NCBI RefSeq assembly: GCF_003696215.1
Contig: NZ_RFFG01000028.1
Location: 30,914 to 94,913, forward strand
Source: Actinomadura harenae
GTDB taxonomy: Bacteria; Actinomycetota; Actinomycetes; Streptosporangiales; Streptosporangiaceae
DNA: 64,000 nucleotides
Reading direction: 5' to 3'
Part shown: piece after piece, positions 23,084 through 31,760 of the stretch
How positions within the stretch are numbered: the stretch's first letter is position 1
Layout: the number at the start of each line of letters is the position of its first letter
Program-made: the position numbers and the translations under genes
The notes under the pieces: model-generated
Databases searched by the model: none
What the model saw: only the letters and a program-made list of their open reading frames with translations
Told to the model about the DNA's origin: nothing

Positions 23084-23479
23084 TCAGAGCCGGTAGGGCC
23101 ACACGCTGACGCTGTCAGCTGCGACGCCGAGCTCCACCCAGGTTCGGTCGATGCCGCTCGGAGGAGTGTTGCCGAGATCGAGCAAGATCTGCGCGTCGCC
23201 CATCTCCAGCGTCGCGGCCCCATCCTCGGTGAGGTGCAGTCGGCCGCGCAGGACGATGCGGCCGCCGTCCGCCCAGACACCGGGTTCCGCGATCGCCGCC
23301 GGGACAACGTTGCGTCCCCACAGAACGTCCTCGTCGACTCCCCACTCGACGTAATGCCGAGCGTCCGCCTCCTCCAGATCCCCCTCCAACCGTGCCGTGA
23401 CATGACCGAGAGGCGAGTGGACCCGAACGCTCACCGAACCGTCCGCATCAGCGGGCATCGGTTCCAGACGGACAAGCAT
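23084..23479 (-). CDS. Hypothetical protein
   Basis: A 131-residue predicted cytoplasmic protein of alternating strand-like segments (R-I-V-L-R-G-R-L-H-L, A-T-L-E-M-G-D-A-Q-I-L-L-D-L-G) with a W-V-E-L-G motif near the end; it is probably an all-beta fold. I do not recognise the family. ATG 23479 is chosen because GGGGAAGG lies a proper distance upstream, whereas an in-frame GTG at 23494 abuts that sequence. It is the last of a same-strand series below recD2, 168 bp after the P-loop gene. Confidence 0.55.
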   Translation of the reverse strand: MLVRLEPMPADADGSVSVRVHSPLGHVTARLEGDLEEADARHYVEWGVDEDVLWGRNVVPAAIAEPGVWADGGRIVLRGRLHLTEDGAATLEMGDAQILLDLGNTPPSGIDRTWVELGVAADSVSVWPYRL

Positions 23480-23647
23480 GACCAGATCATCCACCTTCCC
23501 CTCGCCGCGAGGCCATCAGCGAACTCACCGGCTGCCCGGTCCGGTCGAACGCCTTGGAGCGCGGGTCACCACCCGGCAACCCCGAGAAGCGGCTGCTCCG
23601 GCCGATCGGCGAGCACTCGGCGACCGGGAATCGCGTCGAGGGCGGCC

Positions 23648-24358
23648 TCATGCTCGTGGAACCAGCGCGAACCGTGCTGCCACCTGACCGGCCAGGTCGG
23701 CGACGGGAGCGCCGCCGTCGATCGTGACGACGTCGAGGCCGTGATCGTCTGCTTGCCTGCGGACCTCCTCGTCCCAGAGAGCATCGCGTCCGAGGCGTTT
23801 GGCGAGCGTGGATTCGAGGTCGTTACTCCCCCAGTTGGCGCGTGCACGGACAGGATCCGCGTAGCGTGCGGCGAGTGCCTCGCGCCGGAACCGGGGTGTG
23901 GGCAGGAGGAAGACGGCTTGGTCGCGCTGCCGTAGCAGCGGTCCGAGGTGGCCGGGCAGGATCCCGAAGTAGTCGACCACGATGACGCGGTCGGAGGGCA
24001 TGGCCAGGAGGTCGTCGGCGATGAAGCCGACGGTCTCTCCGTGCAGGCTCGCCATCGTCTGGAACAACTGCCGGGAGGTACGGCCCCGCCACATCTCGCC
24101 CGGGGGCGCTCCGCGCATGGCGGCCAGGCGCGGGTGACGCTGCGGCGTGCACCGCGCCAGCCAACCGTGTTCCGCACGGTCACCGTCGTACACCGCGACG
24201 TCGTACTGGTCGGCCAGGATCCGGGCCAGCGTGCTCTTACCGGCACCCGTGCCGCCGGCGATCCAGCGCACGTGTGTCAGCCGATCAGCCAGTTCTCCAC
24301 ACGTCTCGGCATCCAATGTCTCGTCCCCCTCCGCCGCCTCGAAATGGCTCGCCTGCAC
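23648..24358 (-). CDS. P-loop NTPase (kinase-like AAA family)
   Basis: A 236-residue protein with Walker A G-G-T-G-A-G-K-S-T at about residues 35-43 and a plausible Walker B strand in V-I-V-V-D-Y-F-G near residue 125. The small size, the lid-like Arg-rich segment (F-R-R-E-A-L-A-A-R-Y) and the absence of sensor motifs point to a nucleoside- or metabolite-kinase-like fold rather than an AAA+ machine. The acceptor cannot be predicted. It lies 39 bp downstream of the zinc-ribbon protein on the same strand. Confidence 0.7.
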   Translation of the reverse strand: MQASHFEAAEGDETLDAETCGELADRLTHVRWIAGGTGAGKSTLARILADQYDVAVYDGDRAEHGWLARCTPQRHPRLAAMRGAPPGEMWRGRTSRQLFQTMASLHGETVGFIADDLLAMPSDRVIVVDYFGILPGHLGPLLRQRDQAVFLLPTPRFRREALAARYADPVRARANWGSNDLESTLAKRLGRDALWDEEVRRQADDHGLDVVTIDGGAPVADLAGQVAARFALVPRA

Positions 24359-24397
24359 GCACCAAGCAGCCGAGCCCCCGAAACAAGCTTCCCGGCA

Positions 24398-24919
24398 TCA
24401 AACAGGCTCGTCGGGCTGGTTCACATTCCACGCACGTGGCAGTGGCGCTTCGCACACAGCGCAGACGTAGAAGTCGTCCTTGACGATGTTGCGCTGGTGG
24501 CACGCGGTGCAGCGCCGGAAGACCATCGGATGAGTGAAGGTACCGGGATGGCCCAGGCCCGCGCGTTCCAGCGCCGACTCCACGGCTGGCCAGGATGTGA
24601 CATCGGGGCAGCAGCCGGTCGACTGGTTGCTGACCTCGCTGACCAGCCAGCGGCCTCCTTCTCTCACGAAGGCGACCTCACCAGCGCTCAGCACGGGCTC
24701 GCCTGCGGCACAGGCCACGTGCTCGCTGTGCCGTGAGGCCAGCATCAGGGTTCCGTCCAGCTCGATGACAAAGGTGCAGGGCTCCTCACGCTCGCCGCTC
24801 GGCAGCCCACCCAGCCAGGCTTCAAGATCACCGGAGGACGTGATCGCCGCGCCCCGGACCCCGACCCGGACCTGGCCACGAATCTCGGCCGGGCCGACGT
24901 AGTCGTAGTGCCACTTCAC
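24398..24919 (-). CDS. Hypothetical protein with C-terminal zinc ribbon
   Basis: A 173-residue protein. The N-terminus (V-K-W-H-Y-D-Y-V-G-P-A-E-I-R) recurs as the opening of a small actinomycete family of unknown function, as I recall it. The C-terminus carries two C-x-x-C knuckles, C-T-A-C and C-A-V-C, about 15 residues apart, forming a zinc ribbon after R-R. The middle has strand-rich text with G-G-R-W-L-V. GTG 24919 is preferred because the conserved-looking text begins there; an in-frame ATG at 24955 would add a non-matching tail. It is possibly co-transcribed with the P-loop gene below and lies 72 bp after recD2. Confidence 0.6.
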   Translation of the reverse strand: MKWHYDYVGPAEIRGQVRVGVRGAAITSSGDLEAWLGGLPSGEREEPCTFVIELDGTLMLASRHSEHVACAAGEPVLSAGEVAFVREGGRWLVSEVSNQSTGCCPDVTSWPAVESALERAGLGHPGTFTHPMVFRRCTACHQRNIVKDDFYVCAVCEAPLPRAWNVNQPDEPV

Positions 24920-24991
24920 GCACGGAGCGTGCCACACAACCGCCGATCGACGCACCCACGCAGCACGCAGCGCGGAAGCGCGGGTGGGTCA

Positions 24992-27202
24992 TCAGGTGGG
25001 GGTGAGGAGCCGGTGGGTCAGGGCGGTGTGGCGGCGGCCGGCGGAGGTGGTGCGGACGGCGGCGGCCAGGGCGCGGCGTGAGCCGGTGAGGACGACGAGC
25101 CGCTTGGCGCGGGTGATGGCGGTGTAGAGGAGGTTGCGCTGGAGCATCATCCAGGAGCTCGTGGTGAGGGGGATGACGACGGCGGGGTACTCGCTGCCCT
25201 GGCTTCGGTGGATGGTGATGGCGTAGGCGTGGGTGATCTCGTCGAGTTCGTCGAACGAGTAGTCGATGTCCTCGTCCTCGTCGGTGCGGACGGTGAGGGT
25301 GTGGTCTTCGCGGGAGACGGTCGTGACGACGCCGACGGTGCCGTTGAAGACGCCCGCCTCGCCCTTGTCGTAGTTGTTGCGAAGCTGGGTGACCTTGTCG
25401 CCGGGGCGGAAGACGCGGCCGCCGAAGCGGCGTTCGGGGACGGTCTCGCGGTGGGGGGTCAGGGCGTCCTGGAGGAGCGCGTTGAGGGAGCCGGCTCCGG
25501 CGGGGCCGCGGTGCATGGGGGCGAGGACCTGGATGTCGCGCCGGGCGTCCAGGTCGAACTTGGCGGGGATGCGGTTGACGACGACGTCGACGGTGAGGGC
25601 CGCGGTCTCCTCGGAGTCCTCGCAGGGGAACAGGAAGAAGTCGGGGTAGCCGCGGGTGTGCGGGTGGTCGCCGGCGTTGACGCGGTGGGCGTTGACGACG
25701 ATGCCGGACTGCTGGGCCTGGCGGAAGATCTTGGTGAGGCGGACGCGCGGGATGGCCGCGTCGGCGCCGAGGAGGTCGGCGAGGACCTCTCCGGCGCCGA
25801 CGGACGGGAGCTGGTCGACGTCGCCGACCAGGAGCAGGTGCGCGCCGGGCGGGACGGCCTTGATCAGCTTGTTGGCGAGGATGAGGTCGACCATCGAGCA
25901 CTCGTCGACGACGACCAGGTCGGTGTCGAGGGGGTTGTCCTGGTCGAACTTGGCGTCGCCGCCGGGCTGGAGCTGGAGCAGGCGGTGGATGGTGGCGGCC
26001 TCGTGTCCGGTGAGCTCGGCGAGGCGTTTGGCGGCGCGGCCGGTCGGCGCGACGAGGGTGATCTTGGCCTTCTTGGCCGCGGCGAGTTCGACGACGGAGC
26101 GGACGGTGAAGCTCTTGCCGCAGCCGGGGCCGCCGGTGAGCACGGCGACCTTCTCGGTGAGGGCGAGCCGGACGGCCTGCTCTTGCTCGGGGGCGAGTTC
26201 GGTGCCGGTGCGTTCGCGTAGCCAGGTGAGGGCCTTGAGCCAGTCGACGTCGGCGAACGCGGCGAGCCGGTCCTTCGGGACGTTGAGGAGGGTGCGCAGG
26301 CCGCGGGCGACGGACCGCTCGGCGCGGTGGAAGGGGACCAGGTAGACGGCGGGGACGTCGTTCACGCGTTCGCGGACGACGCCCTCGTCGCCCGCGAGCT
26401 CGTCGAGGGCGGGGACGATGAGGTCGCGGGCGACGCCGAGGATCTTCTCGGCGGCGGTGACGAGGTTGGGCTCGGGCAGGAAGCAGTGGCCCTGGTCGGC
26501 GGCCTCGGACAGGGTGTACTGGAGCCCGGCCTTGATGCGCTCGGGGCTGTCGTGCGGGATGCCGACGGCCTGCGCGATGGTGTCGGCGGTCTTGAAGCCG
26601 ATGCCCCACACATCGGCGGCGAGCCGGTACGGCTCGCGGCGGACGGTGTCGATGGACGTGTCGCCGTACTGCTTGTAGATGCGGACGGCGAGGGAGGTGG
26701 AGACGCCGACGCCCTGCAGGAAGACCATGACCTCCTTGATGGCCTTCTGCTCCTGCCAGGCGGCGGCGATGCGCGCGGTACGGCGCTTGCCGAGGCCGCG
26801 CACCTCGACGAGCCGTCCGGGCTCCTCCTCGATGACGCGGAGGATGTCGGTGCCGAAGTGGGAGACCATGCGGTCGGCCATCACCGGGCCGATGCCCTTG
26901 ATCATGCCGGAGCCGAGGTAGCGGCGGATGCCCTGGACGGTCGCGGGCAGCACGGTCGAGTAGGAGTCGGCCTCGAACTGCCGGCCGTACTTGGGGTGGG
27001 AGCGCCAGCGGCCGGTCATCCTGATGCTCTCGCCGACCTGGGCGCCGAGGAGGGCGCCGACGACGGTGAGCAGGTCGGCGCCGGACTTCTCGGTGGCGAC
27101 GCGCGCCACGGTGTACCCGGTGTCGTCGTTGGCATAGGTGATCCGTTCGAGCACCGCCTCGAGGATCACCGGTTTCGGGGGAACTGCCGCCTGGTTCGTC
27201 AC
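24992..27202 (-). CDS. recD2: SF1B DNA helicase RecD2
   Basis: A 736-residue RecD2/TraA-type helicase, the form found without RecBC. An N-terminal OB-like domain (I-L-E-A-V-L-E-R-I-T-Y) and tandem helix-hairpin-helix region (G-I-R-R-Y-L-G-S-G-M-I-K-G-I-G-P, V-R-G-L-G-K-R-R) precede the motor. Motor motifs in order are Walker A G-G-P-G-C-G-K-S near residue 357, V-V-D-E-C-S-M (motif II), G-D-V-D-Q-L-P-S-V-G (III), and H-R-S-Q-G-S-E-Y (UvrD_C_2) near the end. It should unwind DNA 5'-3' in recombination, repair or fork processing. GTG 27202 is used because of the AGGATGGGA upstream; ATG 27211 is a close alternative. It is divergent from the secreted peptidase gene. Confidence 0.93.
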   Translation of the reverse strand: MTNQAAVPPKPVILEAVLERITYANDDTGYTVARVATEKSGADLLTVVGALLGAQVGESIRMTGRWRSHPKYGRQFEADSYSTVLPATVQGIRRYLGSGMIKGIGPVMADRMVSHFGTDILRVIEEEPGRLVEVRGLGKRRTARIAAAWQEQKAIKEVMVFLQGVGVSTSLAVRIYKQYGDTSIDTVRREPYRLAADVWGIGFKTADTIAQAVGIPHDSPERIKAGLQYTLSEAADQGHCFLPEPNLVTAAEKILGVARDLIVPALDELAGDEGVVRERVNDVPAVYLVPFHRAERSVARGLRTLLNVPKDRLAAFADVDWLKALTWLRERTGTELAPEQEQAVRLALTEKVAVLTGGPGCGKSFTVRSVVELAAAKKAKITLVAPTGRAAKRLAELTGHEAATIHRLLQLQPGGDAKFDQDNPLDTDLVVVDECSMVDLILANKLIKAVPPGAHLLLVGDVDQLPSVGAGEVLADLLGADAAIPRVRLTKIFRQAQQSGIVVNAHRVNAGDHPHTRGYPDFFLFPCEDSEETAALTVDVVVNRIPAKFDLDARRDIQVLAPMHRGPAGAGSLNALLQDALTPHRETVPERRFGGRVFRPGDKVTQLRNNYDKGEAGVFNGTVGVVTTVSREDHTLTVRTDEDEDIDYSFDELDEITHAYAITIHRSQGSEYPAVVIPLTTSSWMMLQRNLLYTAITRAKRLVVLTGSRRALAAAVRTTSAGRRHTALTHRLLTPT

Positions 27203-27367
27203 GGATCCCATCCTCGCGGACCGGCCGCCGCCACCGAAACCGAAACCGGTTCTGGGGATAACCCGCGGGTTCGTCTTGGCCGCATCCGGCGAACGATCTG
27301 GATCTTCACGTGATCGCGACGTACGTTCCGGGCGCACACGTACCACGAGTACCGGGAGGTACCACTG

Positions 27368-29473
27368 GTGTTCCGCTCCCGAACCCTGGCCCTCGCGGTG
27401 GGGCTCGCCACCGCCGTTCCGCTCGTCGCCGCCTCTCCGGCCACGGGCCACGCCACCGTCCCCGCCCCCATCCCCGGATTCACGGCCAAGTCCTCGGCCT
27501 GGCAGCGCGCGTACGAGAAGGAGTTCAGCGCGATCCCGTCCGCCGCCAACGCGCGGCGTCTCGACGCGGAGCTGGCACAGGAGCCCGCGCTGGCGGGGAC
27601 CACCGGCGACTGGCATCGGGTCCAGCGCATCGTCCGCGAGCTGCGTTCCTATGGACTGAAGCCGCAGGTGAACACCTACTACACGTACCTGTCGCGGCCT
27701 AAGCGCGTCAGCGTGGAGATGACCGCGCCCCAGCGACGCGTCCTGCCGGTCAAGGAGACCAAGCAGCCCTGGCAGAAGTACTTCGACGACATCATCCCCG
27801 GCTACAACGGGCTGTCGCCGTCAGGGAACGTGGAAGGCGAGGTCGTTTACGCCAACTACGGTCGTCCCGAGGACTTCGCGCTGCTCGCCAAGAACGGAAT
27901 CTCACTCAAGGGCAAGATCGCTCTGGTCCGCTACGGACAGGTGTTCCGGGGTGTGAAACCCGCTCAGGCGGCCAAGGCGGGCGCCAAGGCCGTCATCATC
28001 TACTCGGATCCCGCCAACGACGGATTCAACCGGGGCACGGTCTACCCGAAGGGGCCGTGGCGCGCGTCCGACGGCATCCAGCGCGGCAGCGTCGCCCAGA
28101 TGATGTACGCCGCGGGTGACCCGCTCACCCCCGGCTGGGCGTCGACGAAGCACGCGCGCAGGCTGAAGCCGTCGCAGGCGCCGGAGCTCCAGGGACTCAT
28201 CCCGACCACGCCGATCTCCTACGGCGCCGCCGAGCCGCTCCTGCGCGCGCTCAACGGGGCCCAGGTGCCGAAGGAATGGCAGGGCGGCCTGCCCTTCCCC
28301 TACCATTTCGGCCCCGGCGGAACGCGCGTCCACCTGGATCTGCAAAGCGACTTCATCACCACGCCCATCTGGGACGTGACGGTGCGCATCCCCGGGGCGA
28401 AGCGTCCTGACCAGGAGGTCGTCCTTGGCGGCCACCACGACGCCTGGGCGTACGGGTCGCTGGACAACCTGTCCGGCACCGAGAACGTGCTGCAGGTGGC
28501 CCGTGCACTCGGGAAGCTCCTGAAGCGCGGTTGGCGTCCTGACCGGACGGTCGTCCTAGCGACATGGGACGGCGAGGAGTACGGCATCTACGGCAGTACC
28601 GAGTACGCCGAGGAGCACGAGAAGCAGCTCCGTAACGCGGTCGCCTACGTGAACATGGACATGGCGGCCGGTTCGGAGTTCACTCCGGCGTCCACCCCCG
28701 CGCTCGACCAGAGCGTCATCGACGCGTCCAAGGAAGTTCCCTGGCCCGGCACCAACGGAACGCTCTACGACGCCTGGAAAGAGCAGAACAAGGGTCAGAC
28801 GCCCATCGACCGCATTGGCGGCGGCTCCGACTTCCAGCCGTTCTTCCAGCGATTCGGCGTTCCCGCCATGGACCTTGGCGCGACCAGCCCCGGAACGTCC
28901 GGGAACTACCACTGCACCTGCGACGACTTCTACTCCACGGAGCACTTCGGTGACCCGACCTGGGAGTACCACGCGGCCATGTCCAAGCTCGCGGGCATCG
29001 CGACCCTGCGCCTGGCCAACGCCGACGTCATCGCCATGCACTACCAGCCCTACGCCGCCGAGACCGTCGGCTATCTGAACGACTTCAGCACCGAGCAGCA
29101 GCAGAAGCTCGGCAAGGTGGCGGTGGACGTTTCACGTGACGTCCGGCAGGCGCAGGCATGGGAGAAGGCTGCGCAGGCACTCCAGGATCGGGCCGACAAG
29201 GCGCTCGCCAAGGGCGACACCGCCGTGTTCCGTTCCCTCAACGACCGTCTCATCCGGGCGGAGCGGGACCTGCTGACGAACGCCGGCCTGCCTGCGCGTC
29301 CGTGGTACCGGCACCAGATCTACGCGCCTGGTCTCGACACCGGATACGCCACCCAGCGCCTGCCGGCTCTGCATGACGCCTTGTTCCTGCAGAACAACCC
29401 GGCCAGTGCGCGCGTGTACGAGGGGCGCCTGTACGCCAGTCTCCAAGCCGCGACCCGAACTCTCACCCTCTGA
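27368..29473 (+). CDS. Secreted M28 peptidase, glutamate carboxypeptidase II-like
   Basis: A 701-residue secreted protein. A signal peptide covers residues 1-28 (basic M-F-R-S-R, hydrophobic A-V-G-L-A-T-A-V-P-L-V-A-A, cleavage after G-H-A). A PA-like insert (about 160-270) interrupts the catalytic fold. Zinc residues follow the GCPII order: His in G-G-H-H-D-A-W, bridging Asp in S-L-D-N-L-S-G, Glu pair in D-G-E-E-Y-G, Asp in V-N-M-D-M-A, and His in G-N-Y-H-C-T-C-D-D. The C-terminus is the transferrin-receptor-like dimer domain. It should remove C-terminal residues from extracellular peptides. GTG 27368 follows GGGAGG. The epimerase gene lies 8 nt downstream. Confidence 0.9.
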   Translation: MFRSRTLALAVGLATAVPLVAASPATGHATVPAPIPGFTAKSSAWQRAYEKEFSAIPSAANARRLDAELAQEPALAGTTGDWHRVQRIVRELRSYGLKPQVNTYYTYLSRPKRVSVEMTAPQRRVLPVKETKQPWQKYFDDIIPGYNGLSPSGNVEGEVVYANYGRPEDFALLAKNGISLKGKIALVRYGQVFRGVKPAQAAKAGAKAVIIYSDPANDGFNRGTVYPKGPWRASDGIQRGSVAQMMYAAGDPLTPGWASTKHARRLKPSQAPELQGLIPTTPISYGAAEPLLRALNGAQVPKEWQGGLPFPYHFGPGGTRVHLDLQSDFITTPIWDVTVRIPGAKRPDQEVVLGGHHDAWAYGSLDNLSGTENVLQVARALGKLLKRGWRPDRTVVLATWDGEEYGIYGSTEYAEEHEKQLRNAVAYVNMDMAAGSEFTPASTPALDQSVIDASKEVPWPGTNGTLYDAWKEQNKGQTPIDRIGGGSDFQPFFQRFGVPAMDLGATSPGTSGNYHCTCDDFYSTEHFGDPTWEYHAAMSKLAGIATLRLANADVIAMHYQPYAAETVGYLNDFSTEQQQKLGKVAVDVSRDVRQAQAWEKAAQALQDRADKALAKGDTAVFRSLNDRLIRAERDLLTNAGLPARPWYRHQIYAPGLDTGYATQRLPALHDALFLQNNPASARVYEGRLYASLQAATRTLTL

Positions 29474-29481
29474 GGACGGTC

Positions 29482-30639
29482 ATGAAGCCCCTTCACGCAG
29501 CCTCAGGCGCCGTGCTCCTGGGCACGGCCATGCTCTTCACGGCCGTCCCTGCCAGCGCCACCAGTGGACCGTCCATCACCAAGGAGGCGTTCGGGAAGCT
29601 CTCCGACGGCACGAGAGTGGACCGGTACACCCTCCGCAACACCCACGGGATGCACGTCCGGATCCTCACCTACGGCGGCATCATCCAGATGCTGGACGTC
29701 CCGGACCGTAAAGGCCACGACGCCAACGTCGCCCTCGGCTTCGCCACGCTGAAGGACTACGTCGACAAGAACGGCGGCCCGTACTTCGGCGCCCTCATCG
29801 GACGCTACGCGAACCGCGTGGCCAAGGGCCGCTTCACCCTGGACGGAAAGACGTACCAGCTTCCCATCAACAACGGCCCCAACAGCCTGCACGGCGGCAT
29901 CAAGGGCTTCAACACGAAGGTCTGGAAGGCCACGGTGACCAAGGGCAAGGACACCGTCGCCCTGCACCTCGCCTATGTCAGCAAGAACGGCGAGGAGGGT
30001 TACCCGGGGACGCTCACCACGAACGTCACCTACACCCTCGGCGCCAGCGACCGGCTACGGCTGGACTACCGGGCCACGACCGACAAGCCCACGATCGTCA
30101 ATCTGACGAACCACTCGTATTTCAACCTGGCGGGTGAGGGCACGGGCGACGCCTACGGCCATCGGCTCCAGGTCAACGCGTCCCGCTACACGCCCACCGA
30201 CGCCACCCAGATCCCCACCGGAAGGCTCGCTCCGGTCAAGGGCACGCCCTTCGACTTCACGCGCCCCCACACCATCGGCGAGCGCATCCGCGACAACGAT
30301 CCGCAGCTCCTCATCGGCCATGGCTACGACCACAACTTCGTCCTGAACCAGCGCCGCCCAGGGGAGCTCACGCTCGCCGCCACGGTCACCGAGCCCCGCA
30401 CCGGGCGCGTCCTGCGCCTCAGCACCACGCAGCCGGGCGTCCAGCTGTACACGGCCAACTTCCTGGACGGCTCTCTCGTCGGCACCAGTGGCCACGCCTA
30501 CCGCCAGGGTGACGCGCTGGCCCTGGAGACCCAGCACTTCCCTGACTCCCCCAACCACCCGGCCTTCCCCTCGACCGTCCTGCGGCCGGGGCAGACCTTC
30601 ACCTCGACGACCACGTACGCCTTCTCCACGACCGGCTGA
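29482..30639 (+). CDS. galM: Secreted aldose 1-epimerase (galactose mutarotase)
   Basis: A 385-residue protein with a signal peptide (M-K-P-L-H-A-A-S-G-A-V-L-L-G..., cleavage after A-S-A at about residue 26), so it acts outside the membrane, unlike the usual cytoplasmic GalM. Conserved motifs are G-R-Y-A-N-R, N-L-T-N-H-S-Y-F-N-L (catalytic His region), Y-D-H-N-F-V-L and E-T-Q-H-F-P-D-S-P-N-H-P, whose Glu is the catalytic base. It interconverts sugar anomers. It sits 8 nt behind the secreted peptidase, and a strong hairpin follows, so the two form an operon for extracellular nutrient processing. Confidence 0.9.
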   Translation: MKPLHAASGAVLLGTAMLFTAVPASATSGPSITKEAFGKLSDGTRVDRYTLRNTHGMHVRILTYGGIIQMLDVPDRKGHDANVALGFATLKDYVDKNGGPYFGALIGRYANRVAKGRFTLDGKTYQLPINNGPNSLHGGIKGFNTKVWKATVTKGKDTVALHLAYVSKNGEEGYPGTLTTNVTYTLGASDRLRLDYRATTDKPTIVNLTNHSYFNLAGEGTGDAYGHRLQVNASRYTPTDATQIPTGRLAPVKGTPFDFTRPHTIGERIRDNDPQLLIGHGYDHNFVLNQRRPGELTLAATVTEPRTGRVLRLSTTQPGVQLYTANFLDGSLVGTSGHAYRQGDALALETQHFPDSPNHPAFPSTVLRPGQTFTSTTTYAFSTTG

Positions 30640-30672
30640 CGCTGCTCTTCGCATGAGCGCGTGAGCGGAACG

Positions 30673-30706
30673 GTGTGCCCGAACACCTTTGGGTGTTCGG
30701 GCACAC
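30673..30706 (+). terminator. Strong stem-loop terminator after galM-like gene
   Basis: A 15-bp perfect stem, 30673-30687 paired with 30692-30706, closed by a TTTG loop, stands 33 nt after the stop of the epimerase gene. No U-run follows, which is usual for actinomycete terminators. It could also serve the convergent mtnA transcript that ends at 30731. Confidence 0.85.
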
Positions 30707-30730
30707 GCGTGTGCGCGAGCCGATGAACGC

Positions 30731-31756
30731 TTATCGGGCGCGGGCCGGCGTTTGACCGTCGGCAAGGATGAGAGGGCCGGTTTCGGTGATCAGGGCCGTG
30801 ATGAGGCGGGCCGGGGTCACATCGAAGGCCGGATTGTGGGCCCGGGCGCCTTCCGGGGTGACCGAGGCGGGGCCGTTGGCCAGGATCTCAGCAGGTGAGC
30901 GTTGCTCGATGGGGATGTGCTCGCCGTCCGGAGTGGAGAGGTCGATGGTGCTCCAGGGGGCGGCGACCAGGAACGGGATGCCGGCGGCGGCGCACGCCAG
31001 GGCCACGGCCAGGGTTCCGACCTTGTTGGCGGTGTCGCCGTTCGCGGCTATGCGATCGGCTCCGACGATCGCGGCGTCCACGTGGCCTCGAAGGATGGTC
31101 CCGGCAGCGGCACTGTCGGGTTGGACGTAGTAGGGGATGCCCAGCTGGTGGAGTTCCCAGGCGGTCAGGCGGGAGCCCTGTAGGAGGGGGCGCGTTTCGT
31201 TCGCATAGACGGTATCGATGAGGTTTCGGGTATGGAGCTCCCGGACGACGCCCAGAGCCGTGCCCCAGCCCGCCGTTGCGAGGGCTCCAGCGTTGCAGTG
31301 GGTGAGGAGCCGGAGGGGTTTGGCTCCCAGGCGGGTGCTCAGCCAGTCCGCTCCGTGGCGCCCTATCGCGTGGTTCCCCTGGACGTCCTCGTCCAGAACG
31401 GCCAGGGCTTCCGCAAGGACGGCGTCGGTGCCCTTCTCGGCCAGGGAACGGACTCGGTCCACTCCGGCCGCCAGGTTGACCGCTGTGGGACGGGCCTCCC
31501 GGATCCGCGTTATGGCGGCGTCCAAGGTGGCGGCGTCCCAGCCTTCCCGCTCCCCCTGGCGCAGGGCCACGACGACGCCCAGGGCCCCGGCCACGCCCAG
31601 GGCGGGCGCTCCGCGGACGACAAGTCGCTTGATCGCGTCGACCAGGTCGTCGACGTCGGTGATGTCCCGGTACTCCACGCGCGCGGGCAGGAGCGTCTGG
31701 TCGAGGAGACGCAGTGAGTCACCGGTCCACTCGATGGGGGCGATATCTGGCGTCAT
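30731..31756 (-). CDS. mtnA: S-methyl-5-thioribose-1-phosphate isomerase
   Basis: A 341-residue enzyme of the MtnA/eIF2B-like family that converts methylthioribose-1-phosphate to methylthioribulose-1-phosphate in methionine salvage. Family signatures are V-R-G-A-P-A-L-G-V-A-G-A near residue 47, T-H-C-N-A-G-A-L-A-T with the catalytic Cys near residue 155, G-A-D-R-I-A-A-N-G-D-T-A-N-K-V-G-T with the catalytic Asp, and A-A-P-W-S-T-I-D. ATG 31756 begins directly after the CGNR stop (31761), so the two are co-transcribed. Other salvage genes are not adjacent, so the pathway must be completed elsewhere. Confidence 0.93.
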   Translation of the reverse strand: MTPDIAPIEWTGDSLRLLDQTLLPARVEYRDITDVDDLVDAIKRLVVRGAPALGVAGALGVVVALRQGEREGWDAATLDAAITRIREARPTAVNLAAGVDRVRSLAEKGTDAVLAEALAVLDEDVQGNHAIGRHGADWLSTRLGAKPLRLLTHCNAGALATAGWGTALGVVRELHTRNLIDTVYANETRPLLQGSRLTAWELHQLGIPYYVQPDSAAAGTILRGHVDAAIVGADRIAANGDTANKVGTLAVALACAAAGIPFLVAAPWSTIDLSTPDGEHIPIEQRSPAEILANGPASVTPEGARAHNPAFDVTPARLITALITETGPLILADGQTPARAR

Positions 31757-31760
31757 AGGT

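Noticed and set aside
24828..26609. A 593-codon minus-strand frame overlapping recD2
   Set aside because: It is a shifted reading of recD2 with extreme Arg/Pro content; recD2 has all helicase motifs in its own frame.
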